Below are positions 36,055 to 46,100 of a stretch of 64,000 nucleotides of DNA, one piece after another. The notes under the pieces were generated by a model. The model searched no databases. It was not told where the DNA came from and saw only the letters and a list, made by a program, of their open reading frames with translations. Numbering within the stretch: position 1 is the first letter of the stretch; the number at the start of each line of letters is the position of its first letter. The position numbers were made by a program, and so were the translations under genes. Source of the stretch: Rivularia sp. PCC 7116 (GTDB lineage Bacteria > Cyanobacteriota > Cyanobacteriia > Cyanobacteriales > Nostocaceae); NCBI RefSeq assembly GCF_000316665.1, contig NC_019678.1, positions 2,418,001-2,482,000 on the forward strand, in the 5' to 3' direction.

Positions 36055-37299
36055 TTATCCTGGTAATTGAATTACAAACGTTGCTCCTTCTCCTGGTAAA
36101 GACTCACACCAAAGCTTTCCATTATGTTTTTCTACTATAATTTGATAGCTAATCGATAATCCTAACCCAGTTCCTTTTCCTACAGGTTTGGTTGTAAACA
36201 AGTTGTCAAATATTTGGTTTTGCTTTTCAATCGGTATTCCGACTCCGTTATCTTGAATTTTAATTAATATCGACTGCATATCTTCACTAAGACTAGTATT
36301 AATTGTAATCTGATTGGGGAGATTCTGAATATCGGCAAAGGAGCATCCTTGATTACTTTCATCCAGAGCATCAATAGCATTAGACAAAAGGTTAATTAAT
36401 ACTTGGTCAATTTGTCCGGGATAACATTCTACTAATGGTAAATTACCGTAATTTTTAATAATTTTAATCTGAGGACGTTTTGAATTAGCTTTAAGCCTGT
36501 GCTTAAGAATTAATAAAGTATTATCTATTGCTTGATGGATATCTAAACTAGTTTTTGCGTGATTATCTGCTCGCGCAAAAGTTCTTAACGAATCGCTAAT
36601 ATCACGAATGCGCTCTGTTCCATTCTGCATAGAAACAAATAATTTTGGTAAGTCATCCATCAAGTATTCTAGATCAATCTCCTCTATTTTGTCTGTAATT
36701 TTTGTTCCTGGATGGGGAATTTCTTGCTTATACAAAGTTAAGAGTTCAAAAATATCTCTGAGATATTCTGCTGCGTGTTTAGTGTTAGCAGAAATATAGC
36801 TCAGAGGATTATTAATTTCATGGGCAACTTCTGCAACTAACTGTCCTAATGCGGACATTTTTTCGCTCTGAATTAGTTGTTGTTCTACTTGTTGTAATTG
36901 TTTGTGTTTTTCGTTAATTTGTTGGCTAAAGAATAAAGTTTTTTTGATGGCTTGCTCTAATTTGGAAAGATTCATCGGCTTAGTCAAAAAATCAAAAGCA
37001 CCTGTGTCCATTGCTTTTTGAATATTGTCCATGCCACCACCAGAAACAACGATAGTTTTAAAGTTTGGCTGTATATCCTTGAGTTTGGCAAGTAATTCTA
37101 AACCATCCATACCTGGCATATTAATATCGGTAATTACTAAATCGAGGTCGGGATGAGATGATACTTGTTCCAGGGCTTCTATACCATTTAAAGCAAATAA
37201 TACTTGATATTCTCCTTTCTTGATTTGTTTGCGGAATTTTTGAAAAATCAATTCTTTTAAATCTTTTTCATCATCAACAAATAACAGTTTGTAGGTCAT
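36055..37299 (-). CDS. Response regulator-histidine kinase hybrid
   Basis: A 414-residue soluble protein. Residues 1-125 form a receiver domain with phosphate-accepting Asp58 ('LVITDINMPGMDG') and Lys near 107 ('FLTKPMNL'). A coiled linker then leads to a kinase domain: H-box 'LVAEVAHEINNPLSYIS' with His near 162, N-box 'INLLSNAIDAL', G1 'IQDNGVGI' and G2 'GKGTGLGLSI'. The order receiver-kinase (not kinase-receiver) means it can be phosphorylated by an upstream kinase and then act on another partner. It is the third gene of a minus-strand set with a sensor kinase and a CheY-like regulator. Confidence 0.92.
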   Translation of the reverse strand: MTYKLLFVDDEKDLKELIFQKFRKQIKKGEYQVLFALNGIEALEQVSSHPDLDLVITDINMPGMDGLELLAKLKDIQPNFKTIVVSGGGMDNIQKAMDTGAFDFLTKPMNLSKLEQAIKKTLFFSQQINEKHKQLQQVEQQLIQSEKMSALGQLVAEVAHEINNPLSYISANTKHAAEYLRDIFELLTLYKQEIPHPGTKITDKIEEIDLEYLMDDLPKLFVSMQNGTERIRDISDSLRTFARADNHAKTSLDIHQAIDNTLLILKHRLKANSKRPQIKIIKNYGNLPLVECYPGQIDQVLINLLSNAIDALDESNQGCSFADIQNLPNQITINTSLSEDMQSILIKIQDNGVGIPIEKQNQIFDNLFTTKPVGKGTGLGLSISYQIIVEKHNGKLWCESLPGEGATFVIQLPG

Positions 37300-37376
37300 A
37301 TATTTTCATCAATTAATAAAAAAACTTGCTAATAATGTCTTTGATTATCATCAATGTATACTTAAATTTTATAAAA

Positions 37377-37754
37377 TTATCTCTCCAAGCTGAAAATTCT
37401 TGTTTTTAAATCTTTAAAATCAATCGGCTTACTGATATAGTCATCTGCTCCATAGGAAATTGCAGTTTGGTGATTTTTTTCATCTCCATAAGCAGTAATC
37501 ATAAAGACTTTCAGATGAGCATATTTATCTTTAATAATTTTGAGCAATTCCAATCCATTCATCCCTGGCATATTAATATCTGAAAGAATTAGTACTAATG
37601 ATGCCATATCCTCACTTTGAAGAGTTTGTAGAGCTTCTTCTCCAGAAAGAGCAAAATATAATTTAACTTCTCCGGCTTTAATTTCTTTCCTAAATTTTTG
37701 TTTGAATAACAATTGCACATCTGGTTCGTCATCTACAACTAAAGCAATAATCAT
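37377..37754 (-). CDS. CheY-like single-domain response regulator
   Basis: A 125-residue receiver domain without an output domain. Acidic pocket Asp8/Asp9, phosphate-accepting Asp59 ('LVLILSDINMPGMNG') and Lys near 108 ('DYISKPIDFKDL') are present. The loop 'KFRKEIKAGEVKLYFALSGEEAL' is strikingly similar to the receiver of the downstream hybrid, so the two probably arose by duplication. It starts 12 bases after the sensor kinase stop and lies 77 bases before the hybrid gene. Output is presumably by protein contact. Confidence 0.93.
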   Translation of the reverse strand: MIIALVVDDEPDVQLLFKQKFRKEIKAGEVKLYFALSGEEALQTLQSEDMASLVLILSDINMPGMNGLELLKIIKDKYAHLKVFMITAYGDEKNHQTAISYGADDYISKPIDFKDLKTRIFSLER

Positions 37755-37766
37755 GGTTATATCTCC

Positions 37767-39539
37767 TTAATTTGCTGATTTGTTTTTGGGTAAGCTAATT
37801 ATAAATTCAGTGTAAATATCTACTTCCGATTCAACTTCCAAGCTACCTTGATGCTGCTGCACAATGATGTCGTAAGTTAAAGATAATCCCAAACCCGTAC
37901 CTTCTCCTGTTGGCTTGGTGGTGAAAAAATGCTCAAAAATGCGATCGCGTACTTCCCGAGTCATCCCGGAGCCATTATCCCGAATGCGAATTTCTACTTG
38001 CTGTTCAAGATTTTTAGTTCTAACTTTAAGCATCGGTGTAAATTCATTTCCCTGTTGTTTCAATTTTTGCTGTATCGCATAACAAGCATTGCTGATAATG
38101 TTGAGAAATGCTCTGCTGATGTCTTGGGTGACAACTTCAATTTCACCAACGGTTTCGTCGTAGTCATTATCAATCGTCAGATTAAATGAAGAATCTTTTG
38201 CTCGCATCCCATGATAAGCAAGGTTAACTGTTTCCTCGACTAGCTGATTCAAATTACTACTTTCCCATTTATGTCCACCACTTCTTGCATGAAGCAACAT
38301 ATTACTAACTATTTTCTCAGCCCGCTGACCGTGGTGTTCAATTTTACTAACATTTGTTTCTAAAATACTAAGAGTATCTGTAAGCGATTCAACTGTATCT
38401 TTGTCGAGATTTCTGACTTTTTCGGCAATTTCTTCTAATAATTCTTGAATTAATTCCACAGAAAGTTGAGCAAAATTATTTACAAAATTAAGAGGATTGC
38501 GGATTTCGTGAGCGATTCCGGCTGTTAAGGAACCCAATGAGGCTAGTTTTTCCTGAGCTACCATTTGCTTTTGAGTTGTTATCAATTTCTCATTAGCTTT
38601 TTGCAATTGCTCAGATTTTTGTTCTTTTTCAATCAGTAGCTGTTTAACTCTTGCAATCAATTGGTTGAGAGAAGTTGCTAATTTCCCAGTTTCATCTGAA
38701 GTGGTAACGGGAGCTTGTAAATCAAAATTAGCTTCCTGTGTAGTTTTTTGAGCAACATTTGTTACTGCTTGTAGTGGTTTAGAAATAGCTCTGCTAGTTA
38801 AGATAGCTAACAAAATACCAATTAAAACTGATAAAACAGCACTTATAAAAAAGATTTTCAAGCGTAATCGTTGAGCAACAGCAAATTCAGCCTCTGCTTT
38901 TTCATATTCTTCGTACATCTCCTCAGATAAACTGAGTAAATCTCTGGCAAAATATTCTAAGTTTCGAGAAGATTCAGTGTTACTGAATTTAGTAAGTTTA
39001 GTTTTAGTAGTTTCGAGTTGCGTTGCTTGAATATTATCAAGGTTTAAATTGTTAATTAGTTCTTCAACTTGCTTTAAATATAAATCTGAGAATTGAGAAT
39101 AGGTTTTAAAAAGCTGCCGAGCAGAGTCATTCTCTCTAAGAATACTTTCTTCTTTTTCCTCTTCTATCCGATCAAATTCAGATTTGAATTTAACCCAGAG
39201 TTGCTTAAACTCACTTTGATGTTGTTGTATAGCAACACTTTGTTTCTTTACAAGTTGTGGTTTATCTAAAACAATCGGTAATTCTAACCAATCAAGACGT
39301 ATTAAAAGGACTTTAGTTTGTAAATCATTAACTAATCTGTACGCATTCAACGACTTTTCTTCTCGCTCAAGAGCTTCATTATGATAGCTATCTCCAATCA
39401 CAAATCCAGTAGTTGTGCCTAAAATAGCAACAAAAATAGCTAGTCCATATCCTAAGCCTATTTTGTGTCCTACTTTCAAATAACCAACCCACTGATTCAA
39501 ATTTTTTGAAGGTGCAGTCGTGCTTTCACTATTTTTCAT
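37767..39539 (-). CDS. Membrane sensor histidine kinase
   Basis: A sensor kinase of about 590 residues. ATG 39539 is preferred because the AAGGTG ribosome binding site lies eight bases upstream and overlaps the alternative GTG at 39548. Two membrane helices (about 22-45 and 226-248) bracket a helical extracytoplasmic domain of about 180 residues resembling a four-helix-bundle sensor. A HAMP linker follows (about 250-310), then a coiled coil. The kinase core has an H-box 'TAGIAHEIRNPLNFVNNF' near 340, 'FLNIISNACYAIQQ', G1 'IRDNGSGM' and G2 'GEGTGLGLSL'. It is the first gene of the two-component set. The stimulus is unknown. Confidence 0.92.
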   Translation of the reverse strand: MKNSESTTAPSKNLNQWVGYLKVGHKIGLGYGLAIFVAILGTTTGFVIGDSYHNEALEREEKSLNAYRLVNDLQTKVLLIRLDWLELPIVLDKPQLVKKQSVAIQQHQSEFKQLWVKFKSEFDRIEEEKEESILRENDSARQLFKTYSQFSDLYLKQVEELINNLNLDNIQATQLETTKTKLTKFSNTESSRNLEYFARDLLSLSEEMYEEYEKAEAEFAVAQRLRLKIFFISAVLSVLIGILLAILTSRAISKPLQAVTNVAQKTTQEANFDLQAPVTTSDETGKLATSLNQLIARVKQLLIEKEQKSEQLQKANEKLITTQKQMVAQEKLASLGSLTAGIAHEIRNPLNFVNNFAQLSVELIQELLEEIAEKVRNLDKDTVESLTDTLSILETNVSKIEHHGQRAEKIVSNMLLHARSGGHKWESSNLNQLVEETVNLAYHGMRAKDSSFNLTIDNDYDETVGEIEVVTQDISRAFLNIISNACYAIQQKLKQQGNEFTPMLKVRTKNLEQQVEIRIRDNGSGMTREVRDRIFEHFFTTKPTGEGTGLGLSLTYDIIVQQHQGSLEVESEVDIYTEFIISLPKNKSAN

Positions 39540-39562
39540 TAATTTCACCTTATCATTAGTTA

Positions 39563-39690
39563 TACAGTGCTTTTCGGTTGAGTCGAATACATTTGAAACC
39601 TCACCCTGTCCTCCGACATCCCTCTCCTTACTAAGGAGAGGGAACGAGGGTGAGGTTAATTTGTATTACACCCAAGTGAAAACCGCTGTA
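39563..39690. mobile_element. MITE-like element, copy 3
   Basis: 128 bases. The left end is TACAGTGCTTTTCGGTTGAG and the right end CCCAAGTGAAAACCGCTGTA, near reverse complements over about 28 bases. Inside is an imperfect palindrome with ACCTCACCCT... and CTCTCCTTACTAAGGAGAGG arms. It lies just upstream of the sensor kinase gene and could affect its promoter. Confidence 0.75.
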
Positions 39691-39836
39691 AGTAGGTAAT
39701 CCCAGATTATTAAAGATATGAAAAACAGAGTTAGCAATAAATTCAGCTAAATATTCTGCCTAATTATTTACAGGATTCCCAAAATAAAGCTGAAAATTTC
39801 AGATTCCTATTATTTCTCTCTACCTCTTCTCTCTCC

Positions 39837-40754
39837 TCAAAGTCCAAACAGCCGAAACACCTCACTAGCAGCCCGGTGTAATAAAGAATGCCGCCACACC
39901 AAAGATTTCATATCATCCGCATAACCGCCACCAATAACGCAAGCAACGGGATATCCAGCCCCTACGCAAGTACTCAAAACCTGCATTTCTCGTCTGTAAA
40001 TTCCCGTATCTGTTAAAGCTAATTTGCCCAATTTATCGCCGATATGGGGGTCAACACCGGCATCGAATAATACTAAATCTGGTTTTACGTCTACGAGTAA
40101 ATCCGGTAAATATTTTGCTAAAGTTTGCAAATATGCATCGTCTTCCATGCCTTCGGGAAGAGGTACGTCTAAATCGCTTTTCTGTTTTCTACCGGGAAAG
40201 TTAACTTCGCAATGCATCGAAAAGGTAAAAACGCTGTCGTCGTCTTGAAAAATAAAAGCGGTACCGTCACCTTGATGTACGTCTAAATCGACGATGAGGA
40301 TTTTTTGTGCGAGATTGAGTTTTTGGATGACACGAGTTGCGATCGCGAAATCATTGAAAATACAAAAACCGGAGCCGTAACTAGGGAAGGCATGATGGGT
40401 TCCCCCTGCGGTATTACAAGCCAAACCTTTACTTAAAGCCAGTTTCGCGGCTAATATTGTACCACCAACCGCAGTGCAGGTACGATTAACTAATTGCGGA
40501 CTCCAGGGTAAACCAATGCGTCGTTGTGCTTTTGTATCGAGGGTTCCGTTTAAATAACCATTCACAAATTCTTTGGTATGAACTAATTCAATAGCTTCTT
40601 GATTAGGTCGTTTTGGAATGTGAAATTGCTGTAAATCTGCGACACCATCGGATAAAAGCAATTCATAAAGTAAGCGAAATTTCGGCATCGGGAAACGATG
40701 AGCATCCGGTAGTGGGGTAACGTAATCTGGATGGTAGATGATTGGTAACGACAT
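39837..40754 (-). CDS. Histone deacetylase-like amidohydrolase
   Basis: A 305-residue zinc hydrolase of the arginase/deacetylase fold. The active-site features are present: 'NTAGGTHHAFPSYGSGFCIFNDFAIA' with the tandem histidines, the zinc ligands in 'LIVDLDVHQGDGTA', and the third metal ligand Asp in 'LVLFDAGVDPH'. The conserved 'VIGGGYADD' comes near the C-terminus. Bacterial members remove acyl groups from small molecules or proteins (acetoin utilisation or acetylpolyamine type). Substrate is unknown. It starts at ATG 40754, with a TTTTGGA repeat directly upstream. Confidence 0.9.
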   Translation of the reverse strand: MSLPIIYHPDYVTPLPDAHRFPMPKFRLLYELLLSDGVADLQQFHIPKRPNQEAIELVHTKEFVNGYLNGTLDTKAQRRIGLPWSPQLVNRTCTAVGGTILAAKLALSKGLACNTAGGTHHAFPSYGSGFCIFNDFAIATRVIQKLNLAQKILIVDLDVHQGDGTAFIFQDDDSVFTFSMHCEVNFPGRKQKSDLDVPLPEGMEDDAYLQTLAKYLPDLLVDVKPDLVLFDAGVDPHIGDKLGKLALTDTGIYRREMQVLSTCVGAGYPVACVIGGGYADDMKSLVWRHSLLHRAASEVFRLFGL

Positions 40755-41066
40755 TCGGGATTTTGGATTTTGGATTTTGGATTAAAAATTTTAGAGACGG
40801 GGCGCAATACTAAGTCTGTAGTAAGTAATTAAAGAATAGGAATTAACATTTTTATAGTTATCTCTGCTCCGAAAATATATCCTTATTAATGAGAGTATCT
40901 AACTCACTATTTTATACATCTTTTTATCTTCAGATTCCTATTACCCATGTCCAATTCCTCATGCTCAAATTAAGAGTAAATAAATTAAATATTATGGTTG
41001 AGTTTATCGTGATAATCTATTCCAAACTAAATAAATCAGTTGTAAAATCTAGAATGCAAGATTATC
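40755..41066. other. Gap between the deacetylase and MscS genes
   Basis: A 312-base divergent gap. It has a GGATTTT repeat next to the deacetylase start and a short GAGACGGGGCGCAATA fragment of the GAGACG repeat family near 40794. It is otherwise AT-rich promoter sequence. No gene. Confidence 0.5.
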
Positions 41067-42137
41067 ATGACGATAGAATCAATTCAACCGCTTATCGCGC
41101 CAGTTCTATTTGTCCTAGTTGGTTTAATCGCTGGAATAATAGCTGAAAAGGTTGTCTTCAGTCGATTAAAGAACGTTGCCGATAAAAAGCGTATACCGGG
41201 AAGCGATATTATCTTCAGTTCCTTGCGACGTATCCCTTTTACCTGGTTTGTACTTGCTGGTTTTTTCGGAGCAATTCTAAGTTATTCGCTTAAACAAGAT
41301 GTTACTACTGCCTTACAAAAGATTGTCATTGCAATTTTTCTATTCACCGTAACATTAGTTTTAGCTCGTCTGGCTGCTGGTTTTGTCAGTTTATTTATGC
41401 AGCGAACTGAAGGGGTTTCTACATCGCTGATTTCTAATCTTGTTAAAACTCTTGTTTTTGTTCTGGGCTCGTTAATTATATTTCAGACTATCGGAATTGA
41501 AATTACACCGATTATTACAACATTGGGAATCGGTGGTTTAGCCGTTGGTTTAGCATTACAAGATACTTTAGCAAACTTATTTTCTGGTTTTTACTTAATC
41601 CTCTCTAAACAAGTGAAAACCGGAGACTATATAAAATTAGATTCGGGAGAAGAAGGTTATATTACTGATATTACCTGGCGAAATATAACTATCGAAGAAC
41701 TTTCTAAAAATACGATTATTGTTCCCAATTCAAAGTTAGCTTCGGCGAATTTTACTAATTACCATTTACCAGTTAAGGAATTAACTTTAACGATGGATGT
41801 GGGTGTTAGTTACGATAGCGATTTGGAACAGGTTGAAAGGGTAACTGTAGAAGTTGCTAAACAAGTGATGCAAGAAATCGCACCAGATTTGGTTGAAAAC
41901 GAGCCTTATATAAGATTCCACACTTTTAATGATTTTAGTATCGATTTTACGCTTTACATGCGGATAAGCGAATTTTTCGACCACAGAATTGGAAAGCATT
42001 TGTTCGTTAAGAAGCTGCATAAACGCTACAACCAAGAAGGAATTTTAATTCCATTTCCAATTCGAGATGTTTATATCAAAGAAAACGTCAATGCAAATGT
42101 CAATGAAAATACTAAAACAAATGGAGCGATGACTTAA
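41067..42137 (+). CDS. MscS-family mechanosensitive channel
   Basis: A 356-residue inner-membrane channel. Three to four N-terminal helices lead to the pore helix 'TLGIGGLAVGLALQDTLANLFSGFYL' near residues 150-175. The MscS beta domain follows ('IKLDSGEEGYITDITWRNITIEELSKNTIIVPNSKLA'), then the alpha-beta C-terminal cage. It opens on membrane stretch to release ions and small solutes during osmotic downshock. The C-terminus ends in an Asn-rich tail (NVNANVNENTKTNG). It starts at ATG 41067. Confidence 0.92.
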   Translation: MTIESIQPLIAPVLFVLVGLIAGIIAEKVVFSRLKNVADKKRIPGSDIIFSSLRRIPFTWFVLAGFFGAILSYSLKQDVTTALQKIVIAIFLFTVTLVLARLAAGFVSLFMQRTEGVSTSLISNLVKTLVFVLGSLIIFQTIGIEITPIITTLGIGGLAVGLALQDTLANLFSGFYLILSKQVKTGDYIKLDSGEEGYITDITWRNITIEELSKNTIIVPNSKLASANFTNYHLPVKELTLTMDVGVSYDSDLEQVERVTVEVAKQVMQEIAPDLVENEPYIRFHTFNDFSIDFTLYMRISEFFDHRIGKHLFVKKLHKRYNQEGILIPFPIRDVYIKENVNANVNENTKTNGAMT

Positions 42138-42139
42138 AG

Positions 42140-42232
42140 AGAGTTGGGAGTTAGGAGTTAGGAGTTAAGAGTTAGTAAAGACAAATTATCTTCCCCCTCT
42201 TCCCCCTCTTCCCCCTCTTCCCACTCTCACTG
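42140..42232. repeat. STRR: GTTAGGA run and TTCCCCC run
   Basis: AGTTAGG units (about 42147-42177) and four TCTTCCCCC units (about 42190-42226) fill the gap between the MscS stop and the glycosyltransferase stop. Confidence 0.8.
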
Positions 42233-42985
42233 CTTCTCTTCCAAATAATATTTACCAATAATCTCAACCTTAATATCATATTTATCACTTAATCCCCGCC
42301 GCTGTAATGCTGTTGCGATGGCATTTTGACAGCTGTAAATTAACTCAACACGTTTATTATTAGATATATTTCCCGAGTGCTTGCGGTGATAATATAAAGG
42401 CTGTTTTAAATGATTTACTTGGGTAATCTCTGACAGTCGCAAACACAAATCATAATCTTGGGCAAGACCTGAATTTTCATTAATTCCACCAGCTTTTTCA
42501 AACACTTCTCGACGCATCAATCGGAAGTGAAAAGTCATAAAATCAACTAATAATTTATCTTTAGAATATGGTATTTGGCAGCGGGTTCCTTTCCCTAATA
42601 CTTTGCTGTCTTTATCTATTAACAAATAATCGGTATAAACCAATCCTACTTGGGGATTATTATCTAAGATTTTAGCGGTTTCTGCTAATGCTGTTGGTGC
42701 GATTATATCATCGCTATCTATCCATCCTAAATACTTTCCGCTACAAACTGAAAATGCTCCTTTTAATGATAAGGTTTGTCCTTGATGTCTTGCTGCAATA
42801 ACTTTTACTCGTTTATCTTTTTGAGCATATTGACTGGCAATTTCTACAGATTTATCTGTCGAACCATCATCCCAAATTATTAATTCAAAATTATTAAATG
42901 TTTGTCTGAGCACGCTTTCAATAGCTATTTTAAGATAATCTTCTCGATTGTAAACGGGGATAACAATAGAAATTAGAGGCTGCAT
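42227..42985 (-). CDS. Family 2 glycosyltransferase
   Basis: A 252-residue GT-A-fold transferase. The N-terminus 'ISIVIPVYNREDYLKIAIESVLRQTF' and 'IIWDDGSTDKSVEI' bind the nucleotide sugar. The DxD-type motif is 'GWIDSDDI' near residue 93. A further acid region, 'GLAQDYDLCLRL', carries the likely catalytic base. There is no membrane segment. Such enzymes build envelope or exopolysaccharides; the sugar is not known. It starts at ATG 42985 and is divergent from the large exoprotein genes. Confidence 0.9.
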   Translation of the reverse strand: MQPLISIVIPVYNREDYLKIAIESVLRQTFNNFELIIWDDGSTDKSVEIASQYAQKDKRVKVIAARHQGQTLSLKGAFSVCSGKYLGWIDSDDIIAPTALAETAKILDNNPQVGLVYTDYLLIDKDSKVLGKGTRCQIPYSKDKLLVDFMTFHFRLMRREVFEKAGGINENSGLAQDYDLCLRLSEITQVNHLKQPLYYHRKHSGNISNNKRVELIYSCQNAIATALQRRGLSDKYDIKVEIIGKYYLEEKQ

Positions 42986-43034
42986 AAATAGTATCGGTAT
43001 TATTGCGAATAACTAGTTGTACTCGTTTTTCCCA

Positions 43035-43105
43035 TAAGTGTAAATACGTATTTATTGTACTATTGTTCATATTATTTTGACATCAAAATTAGCTTAGGTT
43101 AAAAC
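43035..43105 (+). promoter_or_regulatory. Promoter of the first Calx-beta/propeller gene
   Basis: TTGACA (43077-43082), a 17-base spacer and TAAAAC (43100-43105) look like a sigma-70 promoter. The region from about 43035 to the ATG at 43149 is nearly the same as 46621-46737 in front of the paralogue, including TACGTATTTATT and the transcribed ACCGATGGGAAAC. This supports function of the whole segment. Confidence 0.65.
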
Positions 43106-43148
43106 CGATGGGAAACCATTTTATTTATAAGAAATAAGGTTGATTTTT

Positions 43149-46100
43149 ATGACAGATAATTTAAACGGTATAAAAGAGATAAATAATGTTGCTAGTTCAC
43201 CAGAAGTAGAAGTGACTCTGGGCGTTGATATGATGAGTGTCGCTGAAAACAGCGGAAAAGAAATAAAATATACTTTTACTCGGAAAAATAATACTGAACT
43301 CAGAGAAGTTCGAGCAGATGCTAGTAACTCAACGAGTGTTGATACAAGCAAAGATTTAATAGTTAACTTTAGCATTGCAGGAAAAGCACAGCTTGATAAG
43401 GACTATAAATTAGATGGTGCGGAAATGGATGGTAGTAAATATACGGTTACTATTCCTGCTGACGCTACAACTGCTGAAGTTACTATTACACCGATTGCAG
43501 ATAGTGAAATAGAGTCGGATGAAGCTGTTAAGTTAACTTTGGAAACCGGTAAAGATTATAGTATTGATCGTAATTTGCAGCAATTTGAGGTTTCAGAAGC
43601 AGTATTTTTAAAAAATTCTTTAGTGGATGATAAAGCTGTGATGGCTGTTATCACTAATGACGATCCAATGTTGGATGCACCTTGGGCAAAACAGTTTGGC
43701 AGTAACGGTTATGGTTATGAATATTTAGCTGTCGATGATGAAGGGAATACTTACGTTACGGGAGACTTTACCGGCGCAGTTACCATTGGTAATCAAACTA
43801 TTACATCCAAAGGTGGGAAGGATATTTTTGTTGCCAAATTTGACAAAGATGGAAATGTTCAATGGGCACAAGAGTATGGCGGTACTAACTTTGACAATGC
43901 GGACAATATTACTGTAGATGATAGCGGTAATACTTTTGTTGTTGGAACATTTAGTAAGCAAACAACTTTGGGCGATAAAACTCTTGCGGTGACAGGGGAT
44001 GGTTATGGTAGTGATGCTTTTGTTACTAAGATTGATAGCACTGGTAAAGTAGACTGGGCAAAAAGATTAAATGGTACAGAGCGTACTGTCGTTTATGGTA
44101 TTGAAGCAGATGCTCAAGGTAATAGCTACATTACTGGAGATTTTGGTGGGCAAATAACTCTAGATAATATTAATCTTGGTGGTGAATCTGGAGATATATT
44201 TGTTGCTAAATTTGATACTGACGGTGGTGTGTCATGGGCTAAAGAGTTTGGGAATAATGATTTCTCTAGCCAAGCTGAAGATATAGTCGTGGATAAAGAA
44301 GGTAATGCCTATTTGTTCATGACTGAAGGTAATGAAGGTAATGATAATATTGTCGTTTCCAAGTTAAATAAAACCGATGGTAGCGAAGGGTGGAAACAAA
44401 CTTTCGGTGATAGCAATAATTGGGTTGTAGCTGAAGGTATTGCTATAGATGATAAAGACAATATTTTTATTGCTGGAGAGTTTGAAGAGACAGTAACTTT
44501 TGGTGCAACTCCTGATGCTCCTACTCTTGAAGGTGGTGAAAATGGTGATGTATTTGTCGCTAAGTTAGACAGCAGTGACAAAGGTAAAGTATTGTGGGCG
44601 ACAGACTTCGACAGTCAAAATAAAGATGAGGATTATGTGCAAATAGGAGGTATTGCTGTAGATAAGATGAGCAATACTTACGTCACTGGATATTATGACA
44701 ACGGAAGCATGAGTGTTGGTGATTTCATGCTTTACGATGAAGGTGGTGAAGGTGGTGAAGGTGAAAATGCTTTTATCGCTAAATTGGATGATAAGGGTAA
44801 AGTGAAATGGGCACAGAATATCGGTGGTAAAAATTATGAAGAAATTACCGATATCGCTGTTAAGGATAACAAAATCTATTTAGCTGGTGAGTTTTACGAA
44901 GAAGCTACTTTTGGAGAGAAAAGTCTTAAAGCCAGTAATTTTGATGATACATTTCTTGTCAAATTAGCAAAAGAAAAACCAGAAATTTCTTTAAAAGCTG
45001 ATTCTACAACAATTACTGAAGGTGACAGTAAACAAATCACCTATACTTTCACTCGTAAAGGTGATTTTACTCAAGAATTAACTGTTAAGTTTTCTGTTAC
45101 TGGTACCGCTACTTTTAATCAAGATTTCACTTTAACAGGTGAAGAAAAATTTGATGGTAAAAGTGGTGAAGTTAAATTTGAAGCAGGAAAAGAAACTGCT
45201 ACGGTTACTTTAAATATTACCGATGATTCCGATGCTGAGGAAGATGAAACTTTAGCTTTGGAATTAGCAATGGGAAGCGGTTATATGATTTCCGCAACTG
45301 AAGCAAAAACTAGTATTACTATTGCTAAAGATGAAAAGGATATTGTAATTGTTAGTGGTAGTGATGACGATGATACAGAATTTACATTAGCATCGAATAG
45401 CAAACAAACCTTTAAATTTAAAAGTAAATTCAAAAGCGGTAAATCTTCTATCAAGTTTTCTTTCAAGAGTAAAAGCGTTGCCGAATTCAAAGAAATTGCT
45501 ATCGTTACCGTTGATGATGACGAGGGAACTATCGACGGGCTTTCAACCGGCGACGAAGGATATATTGAAGCAGCTTTAAATCGTTCTAAAAGCATCTTTT
45601 CTCTATTAGGAAATATACCTCAAGGTTTCGGGGATATAGATATTGAAAAGGTTCTAGAATTTAGCAGCGAAACTAGTTTCCGTTTCTTATCGGTGAAAGG
45701 TGGTACTCTTCAAGGAGTTAAGCAAGGTAAAGTCAATAAATCCCAAGTAACTGTATCTTCTACTGATTTCTTACAAGTCTCTGAGTCAGAAAAAAATAGT
45801 TTTGATTTGGATTTTGAAGGTGTAAAAATCAAAATGAAATTCGATGCTAAAGCAAAGAAAGCTATCGGTAGCGGATTGCAAGAAAAAATCGAAGTGCTCG
45901 ATCTAAGAAGTGATGAATTGAGCGGTAAACAAAAAGTAAAATGTACCGTTAACCGCGAAGCAGCATATAACAACTTTGTCGGTTTTTACCAGGTAATCGA
46001 TGAAGATGGTGGTATCGATACAAACGGTGATGGTACGGTTGATGTGTTAGTCGGAGATGCTGGTTATGCACAAGCAGCAGTGCAAAACCGTATCGCTAGT

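Noticed and set aside
43045-43062. NtcA-like GTATTTATTGTAC before the first giant gene
   Set aside because: The spacing between GTA and TAC is seven, not eight, and it is not kept in the duplicate promoter.
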